From Trachythela sp. YZ-2020 (taxonomy: Eukaryota > Cnidaria > Anthozoa > Malacalcyonacea > Clavulariidae): 64,000 nucleotides of DNA. The stretch covers positions 2,513,001 through 2,577,000 of the forward strand of contig JADLSH010000358.1 in the NCBI GenBank assembly GCA_016169945.1, in the 5' to 3' direction. Shown piece after piece: positions 53,012-63,770 of the stretch; the first letter of the stretch is position 1, and every line of letters starts with the position of its first letter. Below the pieces are notes generated by a model that was not told where the DNA came from, did no database searches, and saw nothing but the letters and a program-made list of their open reading frames with translations. Position numbers and translations under genes: made by a program.

Positions 53012-54972
53012 AACTCACGGCGGAACACGAAAACAGTACGACTTGCGAACTCGGAATTTTACGTGGGCAAATTAGTATTTAGAAATCAGAATATCACACG
53101 ATATAATTTGGCAGTTTAATTTCCAACTTTCTCATTGGCATTACAATTTAATGTATATTGCAACCAGCCTAAAAATTTAGTAAATGGTCGTATTTGTTTA
53201 TAAAGCTTAATAGTGTGTTTTGACGAAGCAAGTCTTTTAACGTAGCTAACGTATTGCACAATTTTACCACACAAATCGCTTATTGAACACAAACACAAAA
53301 ACTCAAAGCAAATCTCCCAATAACTAGTCTGTAAATTTGGTAAAAAAATTTCTGGAATGCTGTCTGGGTCAATGGAATACTGTTTGGCAAAGTTCTGATA
53401 TAGACGGACATGCAATGTAAGCTGACTCTTGAAGAAATAATTCTTACAATATTGACATATACCTGTTATGTAGAGAGTCAATTAAAATATTTGTAAATAG
53501 ACTGACAGACAATATTATGTTTGTTTGAGTGAGCAAGCGTAGTAGCGGCGTACATATATATGATTGAGTACGTATCTCAGCCGTTTACTGTAATTTGTAT
53601 ATCTTGAAAATGCGAGGTAGATACTGTATATAGTATTGCAGACGATGACATATGGTAGTTCAATAAACACTGCTAAGAATGGCTGCCGCACGTAATACAA
53701 ATACGGAAGTTGTTATTCGGGCATAGTTAAATTCTCTATTAACTATGATTCGGGATAGCGTATACGTAGCGTAAGGATATATAATTGTGAGTATTGTCTA
53801 TCTCCATATGATATGTTCTATATATCACTGCGAGTTACAATTCAGAGTAATCAACGATAATATATATGGCAAATATTCATACCTCTAGACTTGCTTTTAA
53901 CTATTGAAGCGATGATGTCATATACAATAACACATATCTTTTCCGGAGTCTAGTCCCCAATGGGAAAGACTCGTTGAAGAAATTCTAGTCCCCAATGCAG
54001 AGATATTCGATCCATAAATCTCTCAGTGATATACTGATGCGTTCAGAATAAATACAAACTTAAAGCTATCTATTCACCGGCGTTGCCCGGCGCGCTAATG
54101 AGTATTTTGGTATTTCCGGGACGTGGGATGAGAACTTGTAAACAGTATGCAGATTACAAAACGAAAATTTGTCAGTATAATTGAAAGAACATGCACGGTG
54201 TATTTTTCAACGGGATTTGCTAGCAAAATCAAAGCAAACATTGTGCGGGAAAGCTTTATATAAGCGAAGTGAGAGATCTGAGATTGAGACCCGAGTTTGA
54301 TACAGGCTTTTCTTAATACAAGAAAGATTATTGATGGATTTGATACACATTGGACACACTAGAGTAAGTAAATAGAAATATTTATATATTTGACTACCAT
54401 AACAAATCTGTGAGGTCAAATAATCTTAGCTAAATCCATCATTTAACTATTAAAGCATAACTTGACTTACATTATCAAAATCGATTCTTTATTATCGTAT
54501 GTTATGTGTATAACTTTGGGAATTTGTGTCGCATAAGCCCAGCTCTCTGTTACATATACACGTAACTACAATACACGGAAAGATGCGACAAAATCTGACT
54601 TGCAAACGTAAAGGTATGCGCTTACAATAATAATTAAATATTTTTTATAAATTAATGCGTTGTTGACTTCGGAATTTGCTGCATGCTATATAAACCCTTT
54701 TCTACAGGCTTTTAAACTGATACGCGTATGACAAAAAGTTACTAGGTTTATTTACGCATGTAAAAATCTCACATCTTGTTCACAAGTTGTTGGCTTAACA
54801 AGCTCGTACTCGGTAGCAAGCCTGTCGACAACGTGTAACAAGCTTGTCATTTTATCAACCGTTGCGTCATATTTTATAGCAAAGTAGAATTAATATAGTA
54901 GAGCGATTGAATAGATTTATAAAAGTGTCGCTTATCACATTACGGTTTCTTGTTTACTAACACGCAAATATC
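53012..54972. other. AT-rich interior of the TA-flanked element
   Basis: No gene recognised. Contains a direct repeat of TCTAGTCCCCAATG at about 53,949 and 53,982. Confidence 0.35.
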
Positions 54973-55905
54973 ATGCGGCAAACCCGTAGGGTTTATATTG
55001 GTGACACGTTTGTTGATCAGAGTTTATACTTTGCCTTAACTCCTCATTCTCTTTATATTCATAATATAAATTCATATCAGTTGTGTATGTTATACAGTTT
55101 ATTATGCAAAATACGCAATAAAAGTGTGAGGAAAGGAGTTAACGAAGATTTACAAAGAAAGATAAATAAGCTTATCCGAGAAAATATGGTTAGTGAAGTT
55201 AAAAAGGAGAATGGGAAATACGCATCTGGATCGAAGAAATGGTGGGACACAGTTAATAAAATCACCGGTAGGAAGGCAAATCATACCAGTATAAATATTG
55301 ATCCAAGTGTTATAAATAGTTATTTCAAAACAATAAACACTGATGATAATTATACATATCCTGAACTCGTCCCTATACCCAATGAGACTAGAGTACCAAA
55401 TGTTGATATACCTACTGTAGAAAGGTTTTTGGAAAAACAAAAGAAAACATCAACAGGTCCTGATGGCCTACCCTATTGGGTATGGAAAGACTTTGCAAAA
55501 TATTTAGCTCCAGTGATAACAAAGATATTTAATATGTCATTGGAACAGCAATGCGTTCCTCCTATGGAAATTAGCCAATCTTAATCCAATACCTAAGGAA
55601 AGCCCCTTATAGAATGTACACAATTAAGGCCTATATCTCTTACGAACGTAATAATGAGATTGTTCGAAAGAATAGTGCTTAAAAAGGAAATCTCATCAGA
55701 ACTAAAACATTTAATAAAATCCGACCAATTCGCATATAAGGAAGGTACCAGCGCAACTGATGCTCTTATTATGTGCCACCATAAATGGCTAAATTGGCTG
55801 GATGGTGATGTTGATCATGTCAGGGTGATTTCATTCGATCTCAAGAAAGCCTTTGATTCCGTTTCTCACCACATCATTTGTAAGAAGCTAGAAAACCAAC
55901 ATTAA
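54973..55905 (+). pseudogene. LINE (CR1-like) pre-RT and RT N-terminal part
   Basis: Useful similarity starts at about 55,085: CKIRNKSVRKGVNEDLQRKI, SKKWWDTVNKITGRKANHTS, TVERFLEKQKKTSTGPDGLP, YWVWKDFAKYLAPVITKIFN; a frame change at about 55,580; then MRLFERIVLKKEISSELKHL, LIKSDQFAYKEGTSATDAL and VISFDLKKAFDSVSHHIICK (motif A). Another frame change at 55,900 leads into the next piece. The first 40 codons of the open frame have no LINE signature and probably precede the truncation point. Confidence 0.75.
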
Positions 55906-56785
55906 TCCATATGTAATAAATTGGATTAGAAATTTTTTGACTGATAGGAGACAAAGAGTAATAGTGAACGGAATAGAAACAAATTATGTAGACATAAATA
56001 AAGGAGTACCGCAAGGCACAGTTCTTGGACCATTTCTATTTTCCTTAATGATAAATGATCTAACAGTCAAAGATCCAAATAATAACATACTAGTCAAATT
56101 TGCAGATGATATGACTGTTAGCGTTCCAGTGAAAAATAATTATGACTCCGCACTAGCTGAGGTAGACAATATTGAAAAATGGACGGAAACAAACAGAATG
56201 TCATTAAATCTAAATAAAACATGGGAAATGGTCGTAAGTGGCAAATCTACAAATCCTTTACCAGAACCAATAACGGGTATCGAACGAAAGACTTGGCTGA
56301 AACTATTGGGAACTACACTGCAGAATGATCCAAATTGTTGGGACCTTCAAGTTAATAATTTGATATCTAAAGCTAGCAGTCGAATGCACATTTTGAGAAT
56401 ATGTAGATCGTATGGCTACTCTAAAAAAAAATTAACAATTCTCTTCGACGCACTTATTATGTCTTTATTTTCTTATGGAATCGAAGTATGGGGTTCTGCA
56501 CTCGGAAAGAAGTACCTAGAACGGATAGATAAATTTCTTAGGCGAGCATACAGATATGGATACACAACAAAAAGTGTTCAGATAATTGATTTGATTAAAG
56601 AAAGAGACATGAGTTTATTTGAAAAAATATGTAGTAACCCAGACCACCCTTTGTACGAACTACTTCCTCCTAAAAGACAAAGACCGTTAAGAGAACGCGA
56701 ACACGATTTCATATTACCTAAGGTTAAAACAGAAAGATTCAAAAGGTCGTTTTTAAATAGGTGTCTTTTTAATAATTTTAGCTAA
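55906..56785 (+). pseudogene. LINE (CR1-like) RT palm, thumb and C-terminus
   Basis: 282 open codons: TDRRQRVIVNGIETNYVDIN, KGVPQGTVLGPFLFSLMIND (motif B), VKFADDMTVSVPV (motif C, FADD), WTETNRMSLNLNKTWEMVVS, WLKLLGTTLQNDPNCWDLQV, FDALIMSLFSYGIEVWGSAL, FLRRAYRYGY and KTERFKRSFLNRCLFNNFS at the natural C-terminus. The 3' UTR ends in (TAA)n at 56,958-57,000. Together with 54,973-55,905 this is a 5'-truncated copy; downstream of the last frameshift it is intact. Confidence 0.85.
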
Positions 56786-56957
56786 AATAATTAATCTAGA
56801 TATATATAATAATTTAGTCTTAGTCTTTTTTTAATAATTCTACCTAAGAATAATTAACTTAGATACATAATAACAATCAAGTTTATTTTTGTAACCCTGT
56901 ATATAAGAATTTTAAATGTAAAGTCACACGTTTGTTGTGGCTATGTTTAATAAAGAC

Positions 56958-56999
<42 letters not shown>

Positions 57000-57000
57000 G
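56958..57000 (+). repeat. (TAA)n LINE tail
   Basis: TTAATAATAATAATAATAAT continues for about 40 bp after AATAAAGAC, the 3' end of the preceding LINE. Confidence 0.85.
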
Positions 57001-57109
57001 TAAACAAATTAATCCATATAGGAACAAGTCCGTTTGCCGCATAATAACAGTTGTATCGGAAACCGTCGGAACACGACGCAGTGGTTTTCTGTTTGACGTG
57101 TGATTACCG

Positions 57110-57285
57110 CACGAACCGCAACCGCAAACCGCACGCATGGCACCCGCTAACCGCACGCATGGCACCCGCTAACCGCACGCACGGCACCCGCTAACCGCAC
57201 GCACAGCACCCGCTAACCGCACGCATCGCACCCGCTAACCGCACGAACCGCAACCGAACCGCAACCGAACCGCAACCGAACCGCA
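57110..57285. repeat. 22-bp tandem GC-rich repeats plus 10-bp CCGAACCGCA repeats
   Basis: ACCGCACGCATGGCACCCGC (22-bp unit with TA) occurs about five times, followed by AACCGCAACCG units. It lies at the right inner border of the TA-flanked element, mirroring the GC-rich tract at the left. Confidence 0.85.
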
Positions 57286-57314
57286 GTGTTAACTTACTTC
57301 TAGGCAATACTGTA

Positions 57315-57810
57315 AGATCATGGATCATATGAATAAATGTATGCCCACAAAAACAGTCTCAATTTCCTCACGGATCCTTACTGGATGAGTCCTTTAATGA
57401 AATCTTTGCTAAAAGCTAAATCCAGAATTGCTCGGTCGCAAAAGGATAGACTCAGTTTAATTAACAAAAGGATTTCTGATGTCATTTGTCTAAACAGATG
57501 AAATTTTAGGGCCTTGGTGGGAAGTAGAACTTGGTGGAGAAAGATGAATGATATTTCTCAGCGAAATGCATCGTCATCAAGAGTTACTTTAGATAATGCA
57601 TCACTTACAAGATTAAATCGCTACTTTGGCGAACTCTGCCACGATGATAGTTATGTCGAACCGACGCTCTCAATTATTGGTGATGAAGTAGATATTCCTA
57701 GCTTCACGGAACAGCAGGTATGGAATGCCTTGAAAAGAATAAAGAGGACAGCAACAGGTCCCGATTATATTCCTATTGGGTTTGGAATGATCATGCGGAA
57801 ATTCTAACCG
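57315..57810 (+). pseudogene. Split LINE, pre-RT linker after the insertion
   Basis: Continues the endonuclease ORF at 50,449 in frame ([16 protein letters not shown]), then a one-base loss near CGGATCC leads to [20 protein letters not shown], a TGA after [67 protein letters not shown] frame change at about 57,770 leads into the RT. Confidence 0.75.
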
Positions 57811-58487
57811 AAGTTATAACTAACGTCTGGAATTTGTCCCTTTCATCACATACTTGGCCAGATTCATGGAAAAGAGCGAATATTAACCCTCTTGCAAAGG
57901 TTGATTTACCAAAGGAAGATGGTGACTTTCGTGGAATAAATATTACACCTGTAATTGCGAGGACCTTCGAAAAGCTCGTTTATAATAGTCAGGTCAAGTC
58001 GACAATTGAGGAAATTTTATCCCCAACGCAATTTGCGTACAGGCAGGGGGGAAGTTGTACAAACGCTCTGTTGACTATTCAGAACAAAGTACTCAGCTTC
58101 TTAGATAGAGCGGACTGCAAAGCAGTTAGACTGTTTTGTATGGATTTTAGCAAGGCCTTCGACTCCGTGAAACATTCACTCCTCTCGGAAAAGTTAAAAA
58201 ATGTGCCACTCAACCCTTATATCATAAATTGGTATTTAAATTTTCTAAAGAATAGAAAGCAAAGAGTCGTTTGTAACGATTTTTGTGGAGAATGGATGGA
58301 TGTTAATAAGGGTACAACACAGGGGAGCGTAAGTGGCCCCTACCTTTTTAATATTTTCCTGAATGATTTAGAGGTGGACATAGACGGCGAGAACGCTCTT
58401 TTTAAATATGCGGACGATTCAAATATAATAGTGCCAGTTTGGAGGACGGTCCTGATATATCAACAGATACAGTTGGACAATTCCTGA
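57720..58487 (+). pseudogene. Split LINE, reverse transcriptase
   Basis: Plus strand: [98 protein letters not shown] (motif A), [20 protein letters not shown] (motif B) and [13 protein letters not shown] (motif C, YADD intact). Motif B reads TTQG where most relatives have GVPQG. The frame shifts at about 58,440. Same LINE as the endonuclease at 50,449. Confidence 0.85.
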
Positions 58488-59089
58488 GCTGGTCTGACGA
58501 TAATTTTATGACTTGTAACCCTGGTAAATGTAAAGAGCTTATCATCCGGAAGAAGGGATATAATGATCAACTTGACAATGTTTATAATATACCCCAATGC
58601 AAGGAACTTCCCATTTTAGGCATTACTTTTCAAGACAATCTCAAGTTTACCAGTCATGTGCGAGGTAAATTGGTCAAAGCAAACAAATGCTTGTACGTTA
58701 TACGAACACTCAGGGCAGAAGGCTATAACCAATGTGAGATAGATTATCTATTTAAGACCTTAGTAATATCTACTATAACGTTTGGCCTGTCCGTTTACGG
58801 TTCTTCTCCAGCCGAACTCAGTACTCTACAACGGTTTCTTGACAGATGTTTTAAGCGAAAGTATATATCAGAACCGGTAAATATTAGATATCTTTTAGAA
58901 ATACACGACAGAAATATATTTAAGGCTTCTGTAAATCAGAAGAGTGCCATAGTCGACTTGATACCAAGAAAACAATCCACAAGCTACTCTCTGAGGACAG
59001 AGTTTAGTCAGTATCTAAGAGTGAACACGGAACGTTTTAAATTGTCGTTTGTAAATAGATTAATTTTTAACTATAACCTATTCATATGA
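58439..59089 (+). pseudogene. Split LINE, ORF2 C-terminal region and 3' end
   Basis: [95 protein letters not shown] and [20 protein letters not shown] to a natural stop. After a short 3' UTR with AATAAAAAGAC it ends in TTGAATTTGAATTGAATTGA at about 59,172-59,194, a microsatellite-type LINE tail. Confidence 0.8.
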
Positions 59090-59293
59090 TGTAAACTTTA
59101 CTAATGTATTCTTAATATTTACTTGTAACATAAGATATGTATTTTTATCTTTTGATCTAATAAAAAGACTTTTGAATTTGAATTGAATTGAATTATGGTG
59201 CCCCCCTTGGATATACAGTGAGGAGAAAATACTCAAAATCCCATGTGTGATATAGCATGCATTAACAAATACCATATCATGTTTCATTAACAC

Positions 59294-59447
59294 AACTGTT
59301 TGATTAGAAAAGTTTCCTGTGAAATATATAATAAATAACAGACTTGACCTGACCTCCCCCTCCCCCAACTGTTTGATTAGAAAAGTTTCCTGTGAAATAT
59401 ATAATAAATAACAGACTTGACCTGACCTGACCTCCCCCTCCCCCTCT
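59294..59447. repeat. Two tandem copies of a 73-bp unit
   Basis: AACTGTTTGATTAGAAAAGT through AGACTTGACCTGACC and CTCCCCCTCCCCC occurs at 59,294-59,366 and again at 59,367-59,447. They are near identical; the second has an additional GACCT. Confidence 0.9.
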
Positions 59448-59684
59448 GTAACTGGTTTTTTGCACTTGCAGCTATTCTTTCAATGAATAATAATAATCTT
59501 TTAATATCCATCTTTAGTTAAAAAATACAATGGATTTACAGCTGTAAGAATAATTTCTATACAATAATATATGATATGTACAAAACTATAAAAATGGTTA
59601 AATTATTAATTGTTTATTAGTATATAGAATAATCTATCGTCTAATTGCATGGTTCTAATAATCATGTTATCAAATAATCTATCG

Positions 59685-60266
59685 TCTAATTGGATCATAC
59701 TTATTTAAAAGAGCAATTGCCCTTGGGATAAAAGATTGTTCGTGTCTTTTGGTGTGTGATATTGGGTATGGAATACTAGTGTTTCTTCTCAGATCATGAG
59801 TATGAGATGTTGGCAAAGGATAAACTTATGACAGGTGGGTAGCATCAATTTGAATTCGTTTCAGTTCCTCCATAGCAACATCGTTTCTTCTTTCTCGTAA
59901 TGATTTTAAATTATCCCTAGGGATTCCAAGTATTTTTAGACATCTGTTTTGCGTACTTTCAATTTCGTCCGCAAGATATTCTGGCAGACCGCCCCAAATT
60001 GCTGCTCCATATTCTAGCACAGATCTTATCTTCGTCTGATAGCATGTGAGGCCAACTTCTTGTGGTAATTTGGCTGTGCGGCATTCTCTCAGACTGAATA
60101 TACGTTTATTTGCTTTCTTTACCATTTCTTCTACGTGACGGTTCCATTCTAGATTGTCCTGATGCCACACTCCAAGTAACTTATATGAGCTAACTCTTTC
60201 TATATTCACGCTATCCATAACAAGCGGAGCTGGTTCTGGGATCGCATTACTAAAACAAATCCACAT
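59685..60266 (-). pseudogene. CR1-like LINE ORF2 C-terminal domain
   Basis: SSYKLLGVWHQDNLEWNRHV, EEMVKKANKRIFSLRECRTA, YQTKIRSVLEYGAAIWGGLP, IESTQNRCLKILGIPRDNLK and RRNDVAMEELKRIQIDATHL. A TAA at about 59,826 interrupts the conserved end, which continues in the same frame: HTHDLRRNTSIPYPISHTKR, HEQSFIPRAIALLNKY. This SYxLRxxxxxxxPxxRTxRxxxSFxPxAI end is standard for the family, so the stop is a lesion and not the natural end. Confidence 0.75.
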
Positions 60267-60291
60267 ATCTTTGGTTTTTGGGAGTTTATCT

Positions 60292-61650
60292 TCATCTTGT
60301 TCTCAGTGGCCCATTTTGCGATGCGTCAAGAACGTCTTGCATATGACTTGTTGTCTCTTGTGCAACAACCTCATCTTGTGTACAATCGTCTGCGTATTTA
60401 CAGGTGTTTATAGATAGATGATCTGGAACAGAATTTTCAAAGTCGTTCACATATACATTAAAGAGCGAGGGGAGATAACAGAGCCCTGAGGACTCCAGCA
60501 GGACACGATTTTGTCGATGATAGTGTTCCCACAAGATTGACCTGTTGACTCCTGCCTTCCAAAAACTTCGCGTCCAGAGCCAGAAACCTTTTGTCACATT
60601 CATTTTCGCTAATTTCATTAACAAAATGCCGTGATCCACAAGGTCGAAAGCCTTGCGGAAGTCTATGAACAAGGCATGTACTCCATTCTTGTTATCACGT
60701 AAATTATCTGTGACATTGAACCAGTTCTGTGAGATGCAGGTTAATGCAGATACCGTCGATCGTTCACCAGTGAATGCATGTTGGCTATCATTTATCTTCA
60801 GGTCAATATTGTTCAGTTTAAGTTGTAGCTTTTCCAGGATTTTCGCCATTTGAGGGAGTATTGAGATTTGACGAAAGTCAGTTTCGATGTTGGTTGGGGG
60901 ACGCACTTTAGGAACTGGAGTAACCAATGCATGTTTATATATAGTTGGATATTTGCATTGTGATATGCTGCTACAAATGATATCGTGCACAACGGGGGCA
61001 AGTTCTTCGTGAAATCGTTTAAGAAACCAAGCTGATATTATCTGATCCGGTAGCTTTTTTGCTTTTAAATGTCTCAGTGTAGACTTGACTTGACCAATAG
61101 AGGGGACGGGAGGAGGATTTTCCTTCAACAATGGTGCTACTTCGGCAAGACTTGGGATAGAAGCAGCAGGGAGGTCCTGGCATGGTTTTGTAAAAATATC
61201 TTGCAATAGTTCTGCAGTACTGGTTGCTTGTTCCGTAGTAATTGCGTTAATCGTGTTTATTGTTTCAAAACCGGCCAATTGAAATATGTCCTTATACCAT
61301 CTGGCTGGATTATAGTTCCGTTGGCTTCCAACCTTTGAATGGTAATATTCCTTTTTCGCCTTTTTAATAAGCGTTGTTATTTTATCACATAGTTCTTTGT
61401 ATTTAATTACGTCCCCGCTACTGAAGGCTCTCTGTCTTGCTTTAATCTTTCTTTTTATAAAGGACGTCATCCATGGCTTGTCCGAAACATGAGTACGTAT
61501 TGTGGTTTCAGGTAATTTTTCATCTAATAACTGTATTGTTGTGGTGGTAAATTTATCAACTTTTTCATCAATATCTTGTGCATTAAACACGGGGTTCCAA
61601 TCCTCTTGGTCTAGCTTAACACCAAGAGAGTTAAGTTTATTTGGTTTCAT
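60292..61650 (-). pseudogene. CR1-like LINE ORF2 pre-RT linker and reverse transcriptase
   Basis: 452 codons. Linker: DKPWMTSFIKRKIKARQRAF, IKKAKKEYYHSKVGSQRNYN, ARWYKDIFQLAG. RT: STLRHLKAKKLPDQIISAWF, YKHALVTPVPKVRPPTNIET, DFRQISILPQMAKILEKLQL, DSQHAFTGERSTVSALTCIS, ALFIDFRKAFDLVDHGILL (motif A), LFNVYVNDFENSVPDHLSIN and CKYADDCTQDEVV (motif C). Motif B is not readable in the main frame; PQGSVISP appears in the next frame near 60,485, so two compensating frameshifts scramble it. Catalytic Asps are kept. Confidence 0.85.
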
Positions 61651-62450
61651 TAGACGTACTTTGCGTGAACAGGGCTTGATGTTCTCGTTCGCATTGGGGT
61701 AGTACAGTAAACATTGATGATCGGAACGACCAACAGGGGCAAGTGTGCCACCTCATTGTATAATTCCGACATGTTCGTAATAATTTGATCTAGCACATTC
61801 GTACCTCTTGTTGGTGATCGTACCACTTTTTTCAAGCTAAACCGACTGCAGAGTGAGTTTAATTTCATTTTGTTAAAATCACCGATTACAAACACTCCAG
61901 CTGATGGGAAATCTTCCAGTACAGAGTCAAGTCCCACAGTAAGGTATTCTTTCATTTCCCTTTCCTTTTCAACCGGCTGTCCTGGTGGATAATATACGCC
62001 GACGACAACGATAACACTAAAAGGTCTGGGGGTTCTTTTCGGCTTCAGAAGGAGCCATAAAACTTCTTTGTCGTCATTTTCGAGATTTTTTAAACGAGAA
62101 GATGGTATATCACTATTAACATAAGCTAAGACTCCGCCTCCAGGTGTTTGTCGGTCGCGGCGATATACCTGGAATTTGCGACCAATCCCAACAGCAGAGT
62201 CGGGTATGTCTTCGTTTAGCCAGGATTCGGTGACCATGACTAGGGAAGGGTTATTCGTTTCAACAACGGCACTTAATTCGTCGACCTTGTTGGATACATG
62301 ACAAATGTTGGTTAGAAGTATGGATGGTGTAAAACATTTAATAGGGGTACCAACCGTGGTAATAGAGATACAGTTTGAGGGGTTATGCTTCCTAATAGGG
62401 GGTGGGTTGATTGAAGGTGGAGAATCATCTAGTAATAAAAGTTGAACCAG
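61650..62450 (-). pseudogene. CR1-like LINE ORF2 endonuclease
   Basis: The open frame extends upstream of the first ATG: CFTPSILLTNICHVSNKVDE, LSAVVETNNPSLVMVTESWL (catalytic Glu), NEDIPDSAVGIGRKFQVYRR, DRQTPGGGVLAYVN, VVVGVYYPPGQP, VFVIGDFNKMKLN (GDFN) and SPTRGTNVLDQIITN. Near 61,720 one lost base turns VGRSDHQCLLYYP into VVPIINVYCTTP; the SDH motif is visible in the neighbouring frame and leads to MKPNKLNSLGVKL. ORF2 overlaps the 3' end of ORF1 in another frame, suggesting reinitiation or frameshifting in the parent element. Confidence 0.8.
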
Positions 62451-63676
62451 TTCATTTTGTCTTTCCAGCTGGGTTTCAAACGAAAATCCTCTTCATTGGT
62501 CGTATTGCTTTTACGGGCATTGCTTGGATGTTTTAATTTCCTGTTTGGTTTTCTACGGCTATTAGTGGACTGTTCTCTCCTAGTTATACGAGTTGGAATG
62601 GGCTGGCAATTGTATGGGTTATGCTGTATGGGGATATGTTGCTGCGTCTTAACACTCGTGCCATTGTGTTTTTCAGGCTCTCTCGGACTTAAACAGCTTC
62701 TTTGACTATTATGCTGCATTCTCTTTGACTGAGTATGACTCAGGCGTTTAGTGACGGAGTTTACTAATTCGTCACTTGGTAGATGGATTTCCGTTGTATT
62801 TCCTTCATTGTTTTCCATAATAGAAACTACGTGCGTAGTTGCGCTATTGTTATTAATAATGCGAGGGTTGCCTTTGTGTTTTCGTTGTTGGTATTTAGAA
62901 GTTTCGTTGTTTTCGGTCTCCTGGGGCGTTGTGATTTTAACAGCATCATTACACGCTTGATGCGTAGTCATAATACTTCTATCATAAATTTCATTGGGTA
63001 TTATAACTTCGGAATGTTCGAGGATTAAGTCCATTTCCGATTCCGAACTTGAGACACGCGGTACACAATAACTAGTGTTGTCGTTAATATGACTAATTGT
63101 ATGATTGAAATTTTCACAGCGTATCTTGGAATTTGCATAAGATAGTTCTTCGACTTGGTTTTTCAGGTTATCCTGATCTTTTCGTAGTTTCGAGATTTCA
63201 TCATGTAGTTTAAGAATACTTTGTAAACTTGATTGCGTCTCCCTGCTATGTTTCGATTCTAATATTGTCATGTCTAGCTTCAGACCTTCAACATCAACCG
63301 AGATTTCACTGCATCTACATGAACTTGTGGAATTAGCATCACGTTTTGCACGAGTTAACACGCCAGGCTGGTTATTATTTCCCTGGCTTAAAACGGAAAA
63401 TAATCTGTTCTGAATAGATTGTGTTTCGATACCTTCGATTTTCAGATATTTCTTGTTTTTCCACCACGTTATCTTAGTGTTCCCATCGCTAAAAGCTTTT
63501 TTCTCCCCTCCGGGTGAACTCCATGACCCATTAATGTCGGTAATTTCGGCGACGAAGAGCTTCAAGGAAGAGAAATCTCCGGACCACGAGAGCTGTAGGT
63601 TTTTGCTGAGTAAGGCGAATTGGTCCTGGCTAGTAACTCCAGTATCAACAATAACAGGATTCATTCTTGTAACCAT
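62429..63676 (-). CDS. CR1-like LINE ORF1 protein
   Basis: 415 codons without lesion from ATG at 63,676. N-terminal domain around residues 30-90 contains LQLSWSGDFSSLKLFVAEIT and TKITWWKNKKYLKIEGI, a signature of ORF1 in cnidarian CR1-type LINEs. Residues about 125-200 form a coiled coil (LKLDMTILESKHSRETQSSL, LHDEISKLRKDQDNLKNQVE). The C-terminal half is polar, Asn/Ser/Thr-rich and increasingly basic (RRKPNRKLKHPSNARKSNTT), suited to RNA binding. A CRCSE pair is present but no clear zinc knuckle. It presumably coats the element RNA; catalysis is in ORF2. The frame is intact, unlike ORF2. Confidence 0.7.
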   Translation of the reverse strand: MVTRMNPVIVDTGVTSQDQFALLSKNLQLSWSGDFSSLKLFVAEITDINGSWSSPGGEKKAFSDGNTKITWWKNKKYLKIEGIETQSIQNRLFSVLSQGNNNQPGVLTRAKRDANSTSSCRCSEISVDVEGLKLDMTILESKHSRETQSSLQSILKLHDEISKLRKDQDNLKNQVEELSYANSKIRCENFNHTISHINDNTSYCVPRVSSSESEMDLILEHSEVIIPNEIYDRSIMTTHQACNDAVKITTPQETENNETSKYQQRKHKGNPRIINNNSATTHVVSIMENNEGNTTEIHLPSDELVNSVTKRLSHTQSKRMQHNSQRSCLSPREPEKHNGTSVKTQQHIPIQHNPYNCQPIPTRITRREQSTNSRRKPNRKLKHPSNARKSNTTNEEDFRLKPSWKDKMNWFNFYY

Positions 63677-63770
63677 TTACGTTTGTTGTAAACGTTTATA
63701 TATACCGCCAACTCTCGCTTGCGTTTGATCGTCAACTCGCTCGCTCGCCCCTTTCGAAATCATCCTCTGA

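Larger units (their letters stand above)
51440..57312. mobile_element. 5.9-kb TA-flanked element interrupting a LINE
   Basis: Ends CAGTACTGCCTAGAAGTAA and inverted partner (TTACTTCTAGGCAATACTG), similar over about 27 bp including TTAACAC. TA flanks both sides (51,438-51,439 and 57,313-57,314). Deleting the element and one TA restores the LINE frame exactly. Just inside each end is a GC-rich tract (CGCGGT-rich at 51,470-51,600, CCGCAACCG/GCACGCATGG repeats at 57,110-57,285), striking in this AT-rich DNA. The interior is two LINE fragments and AT-rich filler. No transposase was recognised, so the class (mariner-like by TA and CAGT ends) is tentative. Confidence 0.75.
59490..63770 (-). mobile_element. 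Nearly full-length CR1-like LINE
   Basis: On the minus strand in order: 5' leader (about 63,770-63,677), ORF1 (62,429-63,676), ORF2 endonuclease (about 61,650-62,450) overlapping the end of ORF1, ORF2 RT (60,292-61,650), C-terminal domain (to 59,685), then a 3' UTR ending in GATTATTATTATTCATTG at about 59,480-59,500. Only a few frameshifts and one or two stops break ORF2, so it is the youngest-looking LINE of the window. Confidence 0.8.
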
